A stretch of 64,000 bases of DNA from Cryptomeria japonica. Taxonomy: Eukaryota; Streptophyta; Pinopsida; Cupressales; Cupressaceae. Where the stretch lies: NCBI RefSeq assembly GCF_030272615.1, contig NC_081414.1, positions 311,035,164 to 311,099,163 on the forward strand, read 5' to 3'. The notes beneath the pieces were generated by a model. That model was not told the origin of the DNA. It searched no databases and was given only the letters and a program-made list of their open reading frames with translations. Position 1 is the stretch's first letter. The number at the start of each line of letters is the position of its first letter. Below are positions 22,799-35,494 of this stretch, one piece after another. A program made the position numbers and the translations under genes.

Positions 22799-25149
22799 GT
22801 CACCTGCCCAAGTTCCTGCAGCTTCTGTAGGGGGACTTCCCATCCCAAAGTTCTAGATAACTCTTTGCATACAACCATAATAATATTTCCATATTTTTTG
22901 GGAATACCATTCTATATTAATAAATTTACTCACTTCACGTCATCCGATCTCATCTCTTTATCTGCCACATCACCCACTTCACTTCACCCCGCCTCATCTT
23001 ATAATTTAAGGACAATTTTGTTGCAGCATTAATTCGCATGATTGCAGGTATGCATGTTATCTATTTTTCTTTAATCATGCATTTATTTATCCATTATGAC
23101 GATTATCATGTGTGATTCGAATAATTTTCTTTCATTAAATTCAATTCTTTTCCACATGTAAGGACACGTGTCACCTTTGGTTGGGGGTGTATTATGATTA
23201 AATCTATGGTTTTATGTAGCTAGGTGTCCTTTCCATGACATTTTAGAGTGCGTCCACGTCACTTAAGGTTTGTGTTAAGTATTTTTAAAAATTTTGAAAT
23301 CATTTTAGAATAAATTCAAGATTGATATGACAACCTGTAGCAAGTGTGAGAATACTTCTCCTGTCGTCATTTTTATTGCAAGGTATGGTAAGATAAATTG
23401 AGATAAATGATACCCCATTGTAGGCATCTAAAAATGGTTAACGCTTGTGGCGCCATACTTTAACATGTCCGCGTAACCTTCTTTTAGGGTTTTCACATCT
23501 TATTAACACTTCTTCTATGTCATGCATTCGATCTTTATCATTTGTCAACATCTTGTCATTCTTCTACATTTCTTCCCCCTTCGACTACGTTTATCGCATT
23601 TTCAATTAGGTCTTGTCGACATCATCTTCGAATTGCAATCTTTGGTCATAATCAATCCTATCATATCATTTGTACATCGTTAACCCTTCTTGATGTCGAA
23701 TTAGGGTTTTGTATTCAATCTTTGTCATTGTCAATCATTTTATCATTTCGATTGGAAATCGTCAAACCTTCTTGATGTCAAATTGAGGTTTTGTCCTTGA
23801 TCTTTGTCATCTTCAACCAATCTTTGATCTATTATCAGTCATTTTCCATCCTTGTCAATCATCAATTTATCAATTTGTGATTGATTCTTCATTGGTCTTT
23901 TGTCATTCGACCTTTATCAAGTCGACCATTTTATGAATATTTGACCAATTTATCATCGATCTCAATCAATCATCATTTCGCATCAATTTGGACCAATCAG
24001 TCGTTGGTCCTCGTCAATTGGCACCTATCAATTCTATCCGTGGTCAATTATTGATCAATTTGTCATTGATCCTTGTCAATCAATGTTGACACTTTATCAA
24101 TGATCAGTTCTCATCATTTAACCATGATCGAATCGACCTTATATCAATTGCATCAATCATTTCAATCTTGTCATGACCTAATTGTCATCCTTTCACTTCT
24201 AATTTTACTTCTAGGGTTTTATGACTTAATCATTTAATCCTATTAACTTTTCTCTTTAGGTTAAATGGATAAATTCCATTTATCTTAGATCTCTCTTGTC
24301 ACAATTAAATGTTTCATTTAACTAGCTAATTGTGTCCTCTTTGTTTATTAATTAATAAATTATAATTTATTAATTAATTTCACCTAATTATTATTTCATC
24401 ATTTCTAATCTTCCTAATTTCCTAATTCCCAATTTCCACCTCATTTTCTACTTTTCTAAATTCAATTTCCACCTAATCAAGTCCTCTCTAGTCTCTCCCT
24501 ATTTTTATGTTTTGGTGGAAGCATGAATTTCTCATGTGTCAAACCTTTGGCATAGCAAGATATCATAGGATTTTAGACGTCTAACCTTTGCATTGGAAAT
24601 ATGTCATAATTCATGACATAGAAGGTGTCATAACCTTATTCCTTCAACTCAATTTTGCCATTTTCAAAATCAATTGCCTCTAATATAAATTTCATGCTAA
24701 TTTTGTCCTCTCCAATTTCTCTATAAATTGGATGCCTTTTCTCAATCATTTTCAATCAGCCATATTTTCAAGTATCCTCATGTTGTCGAAATAAATCTTG
24801 CTTCATGCTTTTGCACTTGTATACCTTAGATCCACACAAGCCCAATTTGGAGGAGAAAGAAAGCCAATAAGGAGACATGGAAGAGATGCTTTGATGTCTT
24901 ATGGTTTGCATTTGTTTTTGAGCATCTTATCTTCATACCTTTATTGAGTGTATTAGAATTACTTTCATTGCAATCTAGTTAGGTGGTTGGCTAGTTTGTT
25001 ATTGCCTTGATGATTCCTGATTTCCTTACCACACCCACAATAAAGTTTTTGAAGGAAAAGGTTCATGATTTTTAAGTTTTACAAATAATTTTGACACTCT
25101 GCATTTGCTATAGGAGTTTAATAGGAATTTTATTTTTCCTAAGTAGACA
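22799..25149. other. Non-coding Athila interior with an LTR-like segment of unclear origin
   Basis: About 2.35 kb without coding signal between integrase and the next ORF. A run ttggttgggggTGTATTATG (about 23178) looks like a polypurine tract meeting an LTR start. About 23520-24180 is a degenerate array of tcattgatc/ttgtcaat words. About 24230-24480 has attaattaaat runs like those in the LTR at 38880, and ctctataaattgg near 24719 is a possible TATA box. A solo LTR is likely, but I found no matching 5-bp duplication. Confidence 0.35.
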
Positions 25150-25729
25150 TGGGAGGTGTGCCTATCTGCCATGAGCCTGTAACTCATGATGCTTTGCTAC
25201 AGGACAACCAGTGTGAACCCTACTTTCAAAATTATGGGTGGATTGATTATATCCTAAATTAACAGATTTTAATGAATAAATTGCACAAGAATTTATGCAG
25301 ACATTCAACAATGGTGAAGCTACAGTTAATGGATTATGGGTTGTAGCTACAAAAGAAAATATAGCAAAGGTTACGGGGTTGCCAATGGATGGGGAATTAT
25401 TTCTTGAAGCCAAGGATGAAAGGAGGGTGCAGGCAGAATTCACTCATCCAAATGATAGACCTCTTAGTGTGGATAAGCAAGGGGAAAAGAGGATGTCTCT
25501 TCCAAGAGAATGGGCGCAAGTAGCATATCACGTGATGAAGTATTTGATGTCTGATGACACGTATTCCAATCTACATTCTTTTCATTTCAAGTTATTGAGC
25601 CATTTATGGTATGGGTAGAGGATGAATTACCAAATGTTTTATATCACCTTATTTCTATCAGTGCTATAGAGATGCAGAAGGGTAGTTCACGGTCTGTGAG
25701 TCATCATGAATTAATTAAATTGTTAGTGG
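25150..25729 (+). pseudogene. Post-integrase ORF of the Athila-like element, part 1
   Basis: Starts MGGVPICHEPVTHDALL, shifts frame near 25250, then runs open as MQTFNNGEATVNGLW, VVATKENIAKVTGLPMDGE, LPREWAQVAYHVMKYL and LHSFHFKLLSHLWYG to a TAG at about 25616. This is the accessory ORF that sits in the env position of Athila relatives and is often annotated as a plant transposon protein; no signal peptide or membrane span is seen in this part. Function unknown. It is interrupted by a copia LTR at 25730; without it the frame reads KLLVEHSLRDVSQ. Confidence 0.6.
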
Positions 25730-26664
25730 TGTTGGAATCCAAGAACACTGAGAGGGGGGGATGAATTAGTGTTCTACCAGTATAAGAATTTCTGAACTTA
25801 TTGCTGATCAACTAGATGACAGAATATAAAATTAAAGTGCATAAATAAATGAACACAAGAAGCAATACCATAACACCAATTTTTATATGTGGAAAACCCT
25901 GTAAAGGGAAAAACCATGGTGGGGTTGGTACCCACAATATCTATATACTTGATCAAGGTATACATATATTACATAGAGGGGTATGCACATGCATATATGC
26001 TTATCGCCTACATTTCACTACTCAAGTACACATATATGGAAGTCTCACTAACTTACAGATCATTACAAAGTGACTTATAAAAAAATTGTGACCATGCTGG
26101 ATAAGGTCTGGTTGTATCTTTTAGATCCTCAACTGAACTAGTGATACTGATACTTTGTTTTGTTATCGGTTAGGATTGCACATGTGCAACTATGCACATA
26201 TGCTATCATTCGCACACTATCAATCTTCGACTTTTTTCGCATCTCAAATCATATCTTGTGAATGTATATCATCCATCGCTAAGTGATCTCTCTTATATAC
26301 CCTTATAAATTGTTCATCATGTCAGCCTTCACAATGAAAAATAAACCTATCGGCTTCCTCTTGGATCATAAAGTATATTACAAATTATCCTGATGATCTT
26401 ATTTGATGTCGACGTGGCACGCTACCTTTGATTCCTCGAATGGCTTAATTGAGTCCCATGATATGAATTACCGGTACCAAGAATAATCAGTTAACAAGTG
26501 TAAACCATGGGCTGTATACCGATTGGCCTTGACTAGACAAAATGATAAAGTGATGAATCTAGACGAAGAGATACCATCTCCTGAAGATGAGTTGCCATGA
26601 ATGACAACCCAAAAATGCAATTCACCTCAGAAGGTGACTACCGGATGAGTGTCAATTGCCAACA
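25730..26664 (-). mobile_element. Ty1/copia solo LTR
   Basis: Begins TGTTGG and ends GCCAACA in plus coordinates, 935 bp, flanked by AGTGG at 25725-25729 and 26665-26669. Text such as gtggaaaaccctgtaaaggg and the terminal run gagaggggggatgaatta are the reverse of the copia LTRs at 48870 and 35495, so it lies on the minus strand. No internal copia sequence is attached. Confidence 0.85.
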
Positions 26665-26669
26665 AGTGG

Positions 26670-26916
26670 AACATTCTCTGAGGGATGTCTCTCAGATGAC
26701 ATTGGGAGAATTTGAAGATATTAGAAGATCTGGGGAAGGCAATGCCCCTATTATGGAGGAAATGATGACTCAAGAAGGAACCACTGAGGGAGACTCATCC
26801 TCTAGGGCTTCCATGAATACTGAACCTCCTATTTCTGAAGATGTTCCACCTGGTATAGAAGGAACTATGAATGAACCAAGTATCGAGCCTTCTTCCACTC
26901 CAATTCAGGATAGGGC
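26670..26916 (+). pseudogene. Post-integrase ORF of the Athila-like element, part 2
   Basis: Open without stops: HSLRDVSQMTLGEFEDIRRS through an acidic, Ser/Thr/Pro-rich stretch (MEEMMTQEGTTEGDSSSRAS, then PISEDVPPGIEGTMN) to TPIQDRA, where a 4.7-kb solo LTR splits it. Removing that LTR gives PIQDRAALHEKKGKAREIAE, in frame with part 3. Confidence 0.6.
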
Positions 26917-29900
26917 TGTAGTGTCCACCCTTGACTTGACTTGTTTTGACTAGAGTTGACTTTTAATTCATGCATGATAGGAATTATTGGGCATAGACTA
27001 TTTCAGATGATTTATATGATGTTGATACTATCATTATTGATCACGTGATTTATTAGACAATATATATACTTATTATGTGATTGATTATCGAAAGATTATA
27101 TTGATCATGTGATTCGATGAGCATAAGTGTTGATGAATTTTACATGCCTTAGTATAATCATGAACTATACTAATCAAGCACTTGATGATGTTTTTATGTA
27201 CTGACCATATTTAATGATTATCTATGATGAGTTGATCATATGCTATGTTTGATTGTTGTCTAATTGTCTTTGGGATAGAGACAATGCCACATCACTCATT
27301 GTGAGCGGGATGTGTCGTTGCGACTCTCTAACCCTTGTCTGCTATAATATATATATGCATATGTCGTATCGTTGCTTTGTGGATGCAGGATTTGCAGGTA
27401 CCAGACATCGACTCCACCTGGCTCCACAGGTCTGAGTGTGTCTTTAAATCCCAATGGTATGTGGTTCGGAGTTGGCACAATTTCCCCTCACATACTCTAG
27501 GTTTAAGTTGTTCATTGTGAGTCATCAGTGTCTTGGCGCAAGTCGTCATGATAGTTAGTAAGCCGGGTTTCTTCTGTGTTGTGAGTATGTTAGTATTGGC
27601 TGATTATTCCTTTTATGTTGAGATTGATTATTTGATTATTGATGCGAGATTAAATAATTAATGATGTTTATTTTAATTATTTTGATTAATAGCGATTTGA
27701 TTATTTGGTTATCTAATGTTTAATTTAATTTATTGGATTCTTGCCTTTTTGGTTATTTGATTATTTGATATTTAAATGTTTATTTATTTTAATGATGATT
27801 TAATATTTATTTAATTTTTATTGTTTAGCTTATGATGTGTTTTATATTTATTTGTAATTTGACCTTTATTGGTATTTATTTATTTATTTAATCGCCTATG
27901 GTTTAATATTTATTTGGCTTTTAATGTTTATCTGGTTCATTAATTCATTTATGAGCCTTTGTTTTATTTAATTTAATTTCCCCATTTAATTTATTTAATT
28001 GTGGCTCATGTTTTATTTATTAGTTTGACTTTTATATTAAGTGGGTTGTATAAATAATAAAATGATAAAACATTCCCACCAAATTGTAAAAAAACATGAT
28101 TTATATTTACCTTACCTACCCTCTTCTCTTATTAGTCAAATTTAAAAAGAGAGATAAAATTATATTATATGGTGGGGTTGGTAAAATATATTATAGATTG
28201 GAATATTTTGATTGGCTGAGATTGAGGCTAGGGTTTTTTGGTTAATGTTTGTCTTTTTATTTTCTTTTCCGTGAATTTTTTGTGGGTTGATTCTTCTTGG
28301 AAAATTTTCTCTAGCAAGTTTTCTTCTTGGTTTTGGTTTTCTTCTCTCTTGGATTTTGGTTGGAGCTTGGATTTGATTTGGTTTGGCTTGTGGGATCTCC
28401 TCTTCAGCTTCTTCCATAACACGGGTTGCAGGTTGTAAATGTATTCTACTTTTATATATTTTATTTTACAGTTTTCCTGTATGCTCCATGTATGTAGATT
28501 GAATGTGTGAGCTTGGGGAAATGAATCTAAAATTTGTATAGTGATGAAGGAAATATATGAAGGCATAAATTTGTTGTAAGGTTTTATTCTATAGTTTGTG
28601 CGAAATATTTGTATTTTTGGGTTTGTCTTTTTGAGTCGGTGTCGTGCATGGAGTTTTGATTTAATATTGGCCTTCAAGTGTGTATTATTTATTTAATGTT
28701 GAAGTGAATTTTATTTATTGGGTAATATTATTTTACCCATTAAGTAATTTAAAAGGGGGTAATTTGTATTCTTTTATTTAAAAATTATTTTCACCCTAGG
28801 TCAATGGTTTAATTTATTTTACCTACGCTTGGAATTGATTGGCTGGAAGTTTATGGTAGATAGAGAATATATTTTATTTTCTTGAACTTTGGGAAGGTAG
28901 GTATGGAATATAATATTTTTGAAATATTTTGATTGGAGCATGGTTTTGCTTGGTTTTGTTTTGTTTTTTTATTTTTGATAAATAGGCCTTCATTTGCTAG
29001 TTGCTTGATTTTGTGGTACTTTCTGGATTAATTCTTGTACCAGAGGCATTGTTGAGGGTGTTGATGATTTATAGTTTTATATCTGATTTTATTTGATGTA
29101 TTTTGTTGGTTTCAAGCATATTTACCTTCCTATGTTATTGGGGAAAGAATTGTGCTTTCATCCACATTGATGTGCTATGGTTGGTGAGTTGGAAGTGTTC
29201 TTGTTTTGGGGCAGCAAGTGAGCTGGCCTTGCTATGGTTTTACTTTCATTAATGAGAGCAAATTTAATGGCTTGATATGCCTTTGTTGATTGCTAGCCAA
29301 GAGGCTCATTTTGTTATATTGATGTTGTTGTAGCCTTGCATATGTTGTGAGAGTATGTGTGGAAGTTATTGGCTGCATTGAGTATTATTTTAATGTATTT
29401 ATGTTGGTAGAGCCTCTTGTGATGTGTTGTTGGACCATGTTAGGAGGAGTGAGCTTCCTTGTGATGATCGAGGTCATGAGAGATAGACTGACATGACGTT
29501 CCTTGTAAGGATGCATGAAGTCTAGACCACCAGGGCACATTGGAGTTTTCCATGATTTGTAAGAAAGTGATAACATTAATAATAAATTAATTGGGATGGG
29601 AAAATTATAACTCACTTAAACAAGATAATGAATAGTTTTGAGCCTCATGACTTATGTCCTAGGGAGGATGTTTTAGGATAAGCATGAGAAGGCCATGAAG
29701 ACGGTAAGCTAATCTCCCTTGGTCTCTCATAGGTTGAGATGGCTCCACATGTCCATCAAGCTAGTGCCTTGTGTTATTATCTTATGAGGATGGCATGTGA
29801 TGACACTCCACTCCTACATGTGTACCCCCTTTGTGATTTATGAATATGCTTATTGGATGCATTTATGTCCTTATGAGTTTTACGCCTCTGGGATTTTCTT

Positions 29901-31594
29901 CTTGTGGCTCTGTGTGAGTTCTTGCTTGAGAGTCCTTGTTGGTTAGTCTCTTTGGTTTTGAGTGTCAGCCTAGATGTAGAGTTTGTGTTGGGACCTTGTG
30001 TCATCTCCTAGCACGGGGGGTGGTTCCTTTGGTTCCACATGGTCGGGTGGTTGGTGCTTTTAAACCATTGGGATGTTCCTGTCTTTGGATTCTTCTTGCG
30101 TGGATGAGGATGCTTCTTTAGATTGTTCATGGATAATAATTGTAGCAAGAATGTAAATGATGATGTGATTTATGTAATGAAATTCTTATGTAACAGTTGT
30201 AACATAAGCAATGCTTATGAGAAATGATTATGTCATTCTAGTTATAGTAATAGCTTTTGGTTATGGTATGTGATTATAATGATGAACCTTGAGTTGTATT
30301 GTAACATATTTATATTAAATGAAATGGATGCATGAGATGTGGATAAGTATTGTTGTTTAAAATGAAATGATGTATTTTGTATTCTTGATGAGCCATGTTA
30401 AAAGTAAATCAGGTTAATATTATGATAATGGTATTAGATTTGAAATGATGTCTTTAACTAATGATTTAAGTAGAAGAAATGTTATGTCTTGATAGGATGT
30501 GTGAGTTTGAGTAATGTTGGAAGATGTCTTAGGACATGTTTATGAGTTGTGATTAAATAATTTGAAATTATAGTATCATACTTCGTAGACAGTGACCTAA
30601 TGATTGAATTGAAATCTTATAATGATTAGGGTGTGATTGAAGGTTCCTTATATTGTATGGATCTTCTTAGTGAATGAATTGCTAGTATTATTAATGGAAA
30701 TTACTAGTAAGTGTATGGGTAGATGGTAAAATGAATGCTTCTCTTTTAGAAAAGAATTATAATGTATCATGTGTTATGGTTTAAGGTTATATCTCCATTT
30801 GGTGGATGCTATTAGTGGTTATGGAATTAGGATATTGTATCATAGTTTGTGTTGAGATGAATTTGTGTAGTTACCTGATTTGTAATAAGATAATTGTTGG
30901 TTAATTGATATAGTGTAAGAGATTTTATGAGTATTAAACGAGCTATGGGTTAAATGTTTAAGGAGACTTTGTGAGTATTGCATTATGTGCTTTTAGAATC
31001 ATGATGGAGTAATAAGTATGCTAGGAGCATATAATTATAAATGACTATGTAGAAGTTACTTGTAAATAGAAATCATGTTAATGCAATGTAAGGGATTACT
31101 CTTGGTATGTGTATGGCAATGTTCATAGTAAAAGTTTGGTTAATGGTAATAGGAATATTTGGACTTGGTGTATAAAATGAATCTAAGTGAAAAAGGAAAT
31201 AGTGGTGCATTGAAAGATAGAATCTCATATTAAATGAAAGATTAAGAAGGTTGCATATCATGAGTGTTAGGTATTTCTATGTTGCACCTATGTGTGTATA
31301 ATGATTAAGATTATGAGGTATTGAACTGGAAGAAAGTAAATGCTTATTTCTTATGTAGGTAGATTAAGTAATGTTGTTGAGATACCCTAGGAAGGCAGTA
31401 GTAATGATTTATTGTATTCCGCTTGCATAATTGTTTGAATAGCTTGAGTGAATTATTCTATGTTCATAACACTTAATTGTTGTTGTGTGCTCACTGCATT
31501 TCTTAAGTGATTTTATGTGTTGTATTGTTTAAAAAAAAATTAAATTAGCATGTTTTTAGCTATATTTCTCTGGGGTATTTTGGCGGGCATTACA
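26917..31594 (+). mobile_element. Long solo LTR (4.7 kb), plus orientation
   Basis: Begins TGTAGTGTCCACCC, ends TTTTGGCGGGCATTACA, and is flanked by AGGGC (26912-26916 and 31595-31599). An inverted relative lies at 55123-58850. It is AT-rich, without credible coding. A conserved part near 27390-27430 (ggtaccagacatcgactccac) matches the reverse strand near 58360-58385. Length and lack of internal genes suggest a solo LTR of a large Ty3/gypsy family with multi-kilobase LTRs. Confidence 0.8.
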
Positions 31595-32936
31595 AGGGCT
31601 GCACTTCATGAAAAGAAGGGCAAAGCGAGAGAAATTGCAGAGGAAGAAATTATTGAGAGACCACAAGAGGTGCAGGCTTATCCTACAGCCAAGAAGAGAA
31701 AAACAAAGAGAGATGGTTCTCCTGTGGCAGAACCTCCTATAGCCAAGAAGAGAAAAACAAAGAGAGATGGTTCTCATGGTAAAACCTCCTGCAGCCACAC
31801 AAGAACTGTCATTGCGGAGAAGTCGTAGGGTTCGACAAAGGTTGCCAGTGCTAAAGAGTGCAGAGGTGGTTGTTTCTATCGAGTTGCCTGAGAAAGAACA
31901 TGACGGTTCACTAGAAACTCAGCCGTAGAGGAGTTAGGGTTCTAAAGGATTTACAAACCTAACTAGAATTGCAGAACAGTTAATAGAGTCAAGCGATAGG
32001 GTTTTGAAGAACCAGGTAACTGCTCACAGGCCTCCCTCTTCTCTTACTAGCATGTCTGTTGCACTTTCATTTTATAGAGAATGGGAAATAGAGAAAGCTA
32101 GGATGCAGGAGATAATTGATAAATAACAAAAAGAAATTGAGAAGAAAAATAAAAAAGATTGTTGAATTGCATACTAAGGTGGATACTGTGGTAGACATGA
32201 TTCCTGAATTAATGTAATGTAGGGCTCCACCAAGGGTTTACGCTTTGTATTTGAAAGAACAACAGTCATGTTTTAAATTAACCTGCATTTTTAGGGATTT
32301 AAGTCCCTCTTTAGAGACCCCACAGGAATTTTATCATGCTTCCAAATTTCTCCTACAACCATTAAAAATTTACTGTGTGAATTGTATTTGCACAATTATG
32401 TTGTCACCTCTGATACCGAATGGAATCCTCTATTATATATTGGTGATATTCATCTAAAAGCATTGATGTCTTGGATATAGAATGCAATCAGCATGGGAGA
32501 ATAGTTTAGGACACACAGGGACATGAAGATTGATTGTCCACTATCACTTACGGCTGAAGCTAAGAATCCATGAATCTTGTATTATGATTGGCAAAAATTA
32601 TTATATAGACCTAACATTAAGAGCCAAGTTCTGCCACTCAGGGAGGAAGTGTTCCAAGAATATGAAAAGATGATTGAGACTGAGGGTCAGATTGTAGCTA
32701 GACATTTCACTCAGCGATGGCATAACCTTCCTGATGAACTTAAACAGGGTGAGGCCTATTCATTGACAAATTATCATGCAACGATACAAAGAGCCCCCAA
32801 GTTTATCCATCTGGGTAGAACAAAAGAAAATAATTGGTTACCCTTGATATTTCTGCCACCCATTCCCATGTGGCCACTGATAAGCCCTATGATGAATCTG
32901 CAGAAGAAGCTAGGTGGACCAGGTTGGAGAAAATGA
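31595..32936 (+). pseudogene. Post-integrase ORF of the Athila-like element, part 3
   Basis: In frame with part 2: AALHEKKGKAREIAEEEIIE, then a duplicated basic block, TAKKRKTKRDGSPVAEPP followed by IAKKRKTKRDGS (about 31685-31770), which looks like a doubled nuclear-localisation signal. Frame changes and stops follow; recognisable text resumes as VALSFYREWEIEKARMQEII (about 32055) and, from 32577, YYDWQKLLYRPNIKSQVLPL and HFTQRWHNLPDELKQGEAYS. The basic motif argues against a surface envelope protein and for a nuclear or nucleic-acid role, which is inference. Confidence 0.55.
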
Positions 32937-33050
32937 AGGCATTCTACTAGAACCTAGCTACAGGAGGCATAGGACATGGTACCATTGGTGATTTCAGAGT
33001 TGGTTCCCATATGAGTAATTTTCATCCTACTAGAGGACCAACAAGAAGTT

Positions 33051-33066
33051 AGGTTGAGGGGCAAAA
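33051..33066 (+). other. Polypurine tract of the Athila-like element
   Basis: AGGTTGAGGGGCAAAA lies immediately before the 3' LTR. It is the expected start site for plus-strand DNA synthesis and fixes the LTR edge at 33067. Confidence 0.75.
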
Positions 33067-34304
33067 TTATGAGTTGAAATAATAGTTCCTTTTTGTGTCC
33101 ATGTCTGTTATGTTTTTTATGATTTAAGTTGTGTAATCAGATAATGTGAAGGTCATAGGGCATATGGGAACATTGACTGTGTGCATATTGAATATTAACC
33201 AAACCTGCTGAACCTTGTATTATTTTGGTTAAATATTCCGATAGCTATGCAAATTACTATGATAATTTCATGTGTGGATGCATAAATGTTATGGTTGATA
33301 GAAAATGGATACGTATATGTTTTCATGCACTAACCCTTGATGCAGGAATAAATAAGTAGTTGTAGAAGAAGTCAAGATGTGCCAGTTGGAGGATCGCGCC
33401 ATGCAAGCCATTAGAGATATTTCAAGGAGGTTGAGAGTATTAAAAACAATAAGGAAAATAGTGTTTGAGTGGAGCGGCTGAAGAATAGGGAGGCAGTACC
33501 AGTTTATTTATGAATGTCTTCAGCAGGCGACAATCTAGTGAAAACTAGCATTGTATATTCCTGGTCGTGTAATGATAAAAGTCCCATGATCTTTGTGGTT
33601 GACTTCTTTTCTGTTGCAATAAAAAAAATTCTGCCTATTCTCATGGGAGTGGTCTACTTATTTAAGAGTTTGTTATAAATTTCTTATAAATAAAGTTATG
33701 AACCTCTTCGTAGAGGTTAGACAGAGTTTTCAGAGCTAAGTAGTGTTTTCCATGTTTTATGTATTGTAACAACTTTTGGAGATAATGAATAAAGTTATGT
33801 TATTTTAAGAAAATAGAAGCATTTGAAATCTCGGTACGCTCATCCAAGGGGGCCCACTTGGTGTGTAAACCTGTGTAATAGTTGAATTAAGTTTTCTTTT
33901 GTTGTAGTAGTTGTTCAGGCAATTGACTGTTCTTGAAGCCACTAGAACTGTATCTTGTGATTGTTCCTACAGCCAAGGCAGGCAGTGGAATTTCTACTTG
34001 CTAGCTTTGAACGTAGATAACATTTATTCATTTAAAAGCATCCTTCAATGTTAAGATTTCTTGTAGCCATTTATTAGTTGCATCTTTGTATGTTTATTTC
34101 AGTAACTTCATTTGTTGCAGTGGGATAGAATGGATTTTATTAGAACTTAGTGCACAAACAGTGCCGATCCATTTAAAGTAATATGTCTATGGGTTGACAA
34201 GTAATTGAACCTCAACCATAGGAATGATAGCTATTCAGAATGGATGTCCAATCACTAAATTAAGGCTTCAATTCTAGTTATTATCCTAATTGGCAAGGCA
34301 GACA
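33067..34304 (+). repeat. 3' LTR of the Athila-like element
   Basis: 1,238 bp, direct repeat of 2183-3419, ending CAAGGCAGACA. Its start reads TTATGAG where the 5' LTR has TGATGAG, a point change in the terminal TG. TATAAATAA is kept at 33685-33693. It is followed by GTGGG and then by LINE sequence. Confidence 0.9.
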
Positions 34305-35241
34305 GTGGGCATTGTCATTCAATTATGAGGAGGAGGTATGGTATGAGGATTTTTGAAATCTACCAATTGAGTTCGATGAGACTTGACATGTTGAAGGTGG
34401 ATTTCATTAATTATTATCCTTTAATGTTTGAAGATGGATATGACAAGGGTTTGTGGCGGGGGCTTACAAGGTTGTGGAGAACACTGATTGTTAGCGAAAA
34501 GGTGACGGGTGGTGTTTGTAGATAGAATGGAGTGACATTCACTCTCCAAACGACAAGGCAATAGGTCACTTTTTTGGGGAAGATTTCCTCAAAGAGACTT
34601 AAAGGATTGTTCAAATTTGGTGATGAGGTTTTTTTGCAGGCAATTGATACCCTATTTAGTGTAGAGTTTATGAATTCCACCCATAGATATCATGTTAATG
34701 TTGATATTATGGAAATGGTGGTTGTTTGGGGTCTGGACTTGGGTGAAAGGGAGGAGGTTGTGGAATTCTTGCTTTAAGGATGACTAGCTTCTGGAGCTTC
34801 AATCATTTTTGAAATGGGTGGTGTCGGGGGTAGGTTTTGACTTGTAGGAAGGGGTTGAAAATAAGGATGTAGACAAATTTTGGGATCCTTTTTCCTTTCT
34901 TCATTGGCCAATTGGTGTGAACAAGGATGTGAGGAGGGTAGAAGTGGTGGCAAGATGGAATGCACTAAAATATTTTCTCCAAGGAAAATTGGTGGAGAGG
35001 AATGTAGGGAGGGTGGAGGGGATGTAGGGGTTGATGGAGTTGAAGCAATTGGTTCCAAAAGAGATGGTGTTTTCTCCCATGGTAGTTGATGGTGGCAAAA
35101 ATTGTGAGGGGAAAGGGTGAGGTGTTCCCCAATGTGGTGGGGTGGTTTTTTGGCTTTTTGTCTTCCACAATGGTTTTGATGCCACAGAACTGTCACCAAT
35201 TCCTTCTATGGTTCCTTTTTGGTTGAATTGGTGACTCGGGT
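34305..35241 (+). mobile_element. LINE middle piece (RNase H tail and 3' region)
   Basis: Past the duplicated GTGGG the LINE resumes with ALSFNYEEEVWYEDF (34309-34355), completing the SKWALS motif of LINE RNase H, then a stop. The rest has no coding signal I recognise. It is cut at 35241 by the copia remnant. Confidence 0.65.
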
Positions 35242-35494
35242 TGTTGAAGATCCAGAATACTAAGAGGGGAGAGGTGAATTAGTATTCCCTTGAAGTTATT
35301 AAAACTTCTAACTAACCATTCACATAACATAGTTTAAATGCAGTAAAGGAAATTAATACAAAAAACATAACACTGGATTTGTACGTGAAAAACCCAATAT
35401 GGGAAAAACCACAGAGAGAGTGTTCTCTCAGGAATGATGCAATATGTAATTGGGTACATAGTACAGGGGGGTGTCTCACTGTCGGTTTGGGCTC

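Larger units (their letters stand above)
2183..34304 (+). mobile_element. Athila-like Ty3/gypsy retrotransposon, carrying three direct insertions
   Basis: LTRs at 2183-3419 and 33067-34304 flank a tRNA-Asp-type primer site, gag, protease, RT, RNase H, integrase, an extra ORF after integrase, and a polypurine tract. GTGGG is duplicated at 2178-2182 and 34305-34309. Without its insertions (8130-21799, 25730-26664, 26917-31594) the element is about 12.8 kb, normal for Athila. The two LTRs differ at about 10 of 98 aligned positions near their 3' ends (my count), so it is an old insertion. Every coding domain carries stops or frameshifts, many of them TAG where the family has Gln. Confidence 0.9.

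Noticed and set aside
26597-26664. Start codon at 26597 for the open frame running to 26953
   Set aside because: The first 68 bases lie in the copia LTR and the last 37 in the long solo LTR; the real frame enters from 25729 across the AGTGG duplication and continues at 31595.
34774-35199. 141-codon minus-strand open frame in the LINE 3' region
   Set aside because: His/Pro/Ser-rich shadow of a G/A-rich plus strand within LINE 3' sequence; no family.
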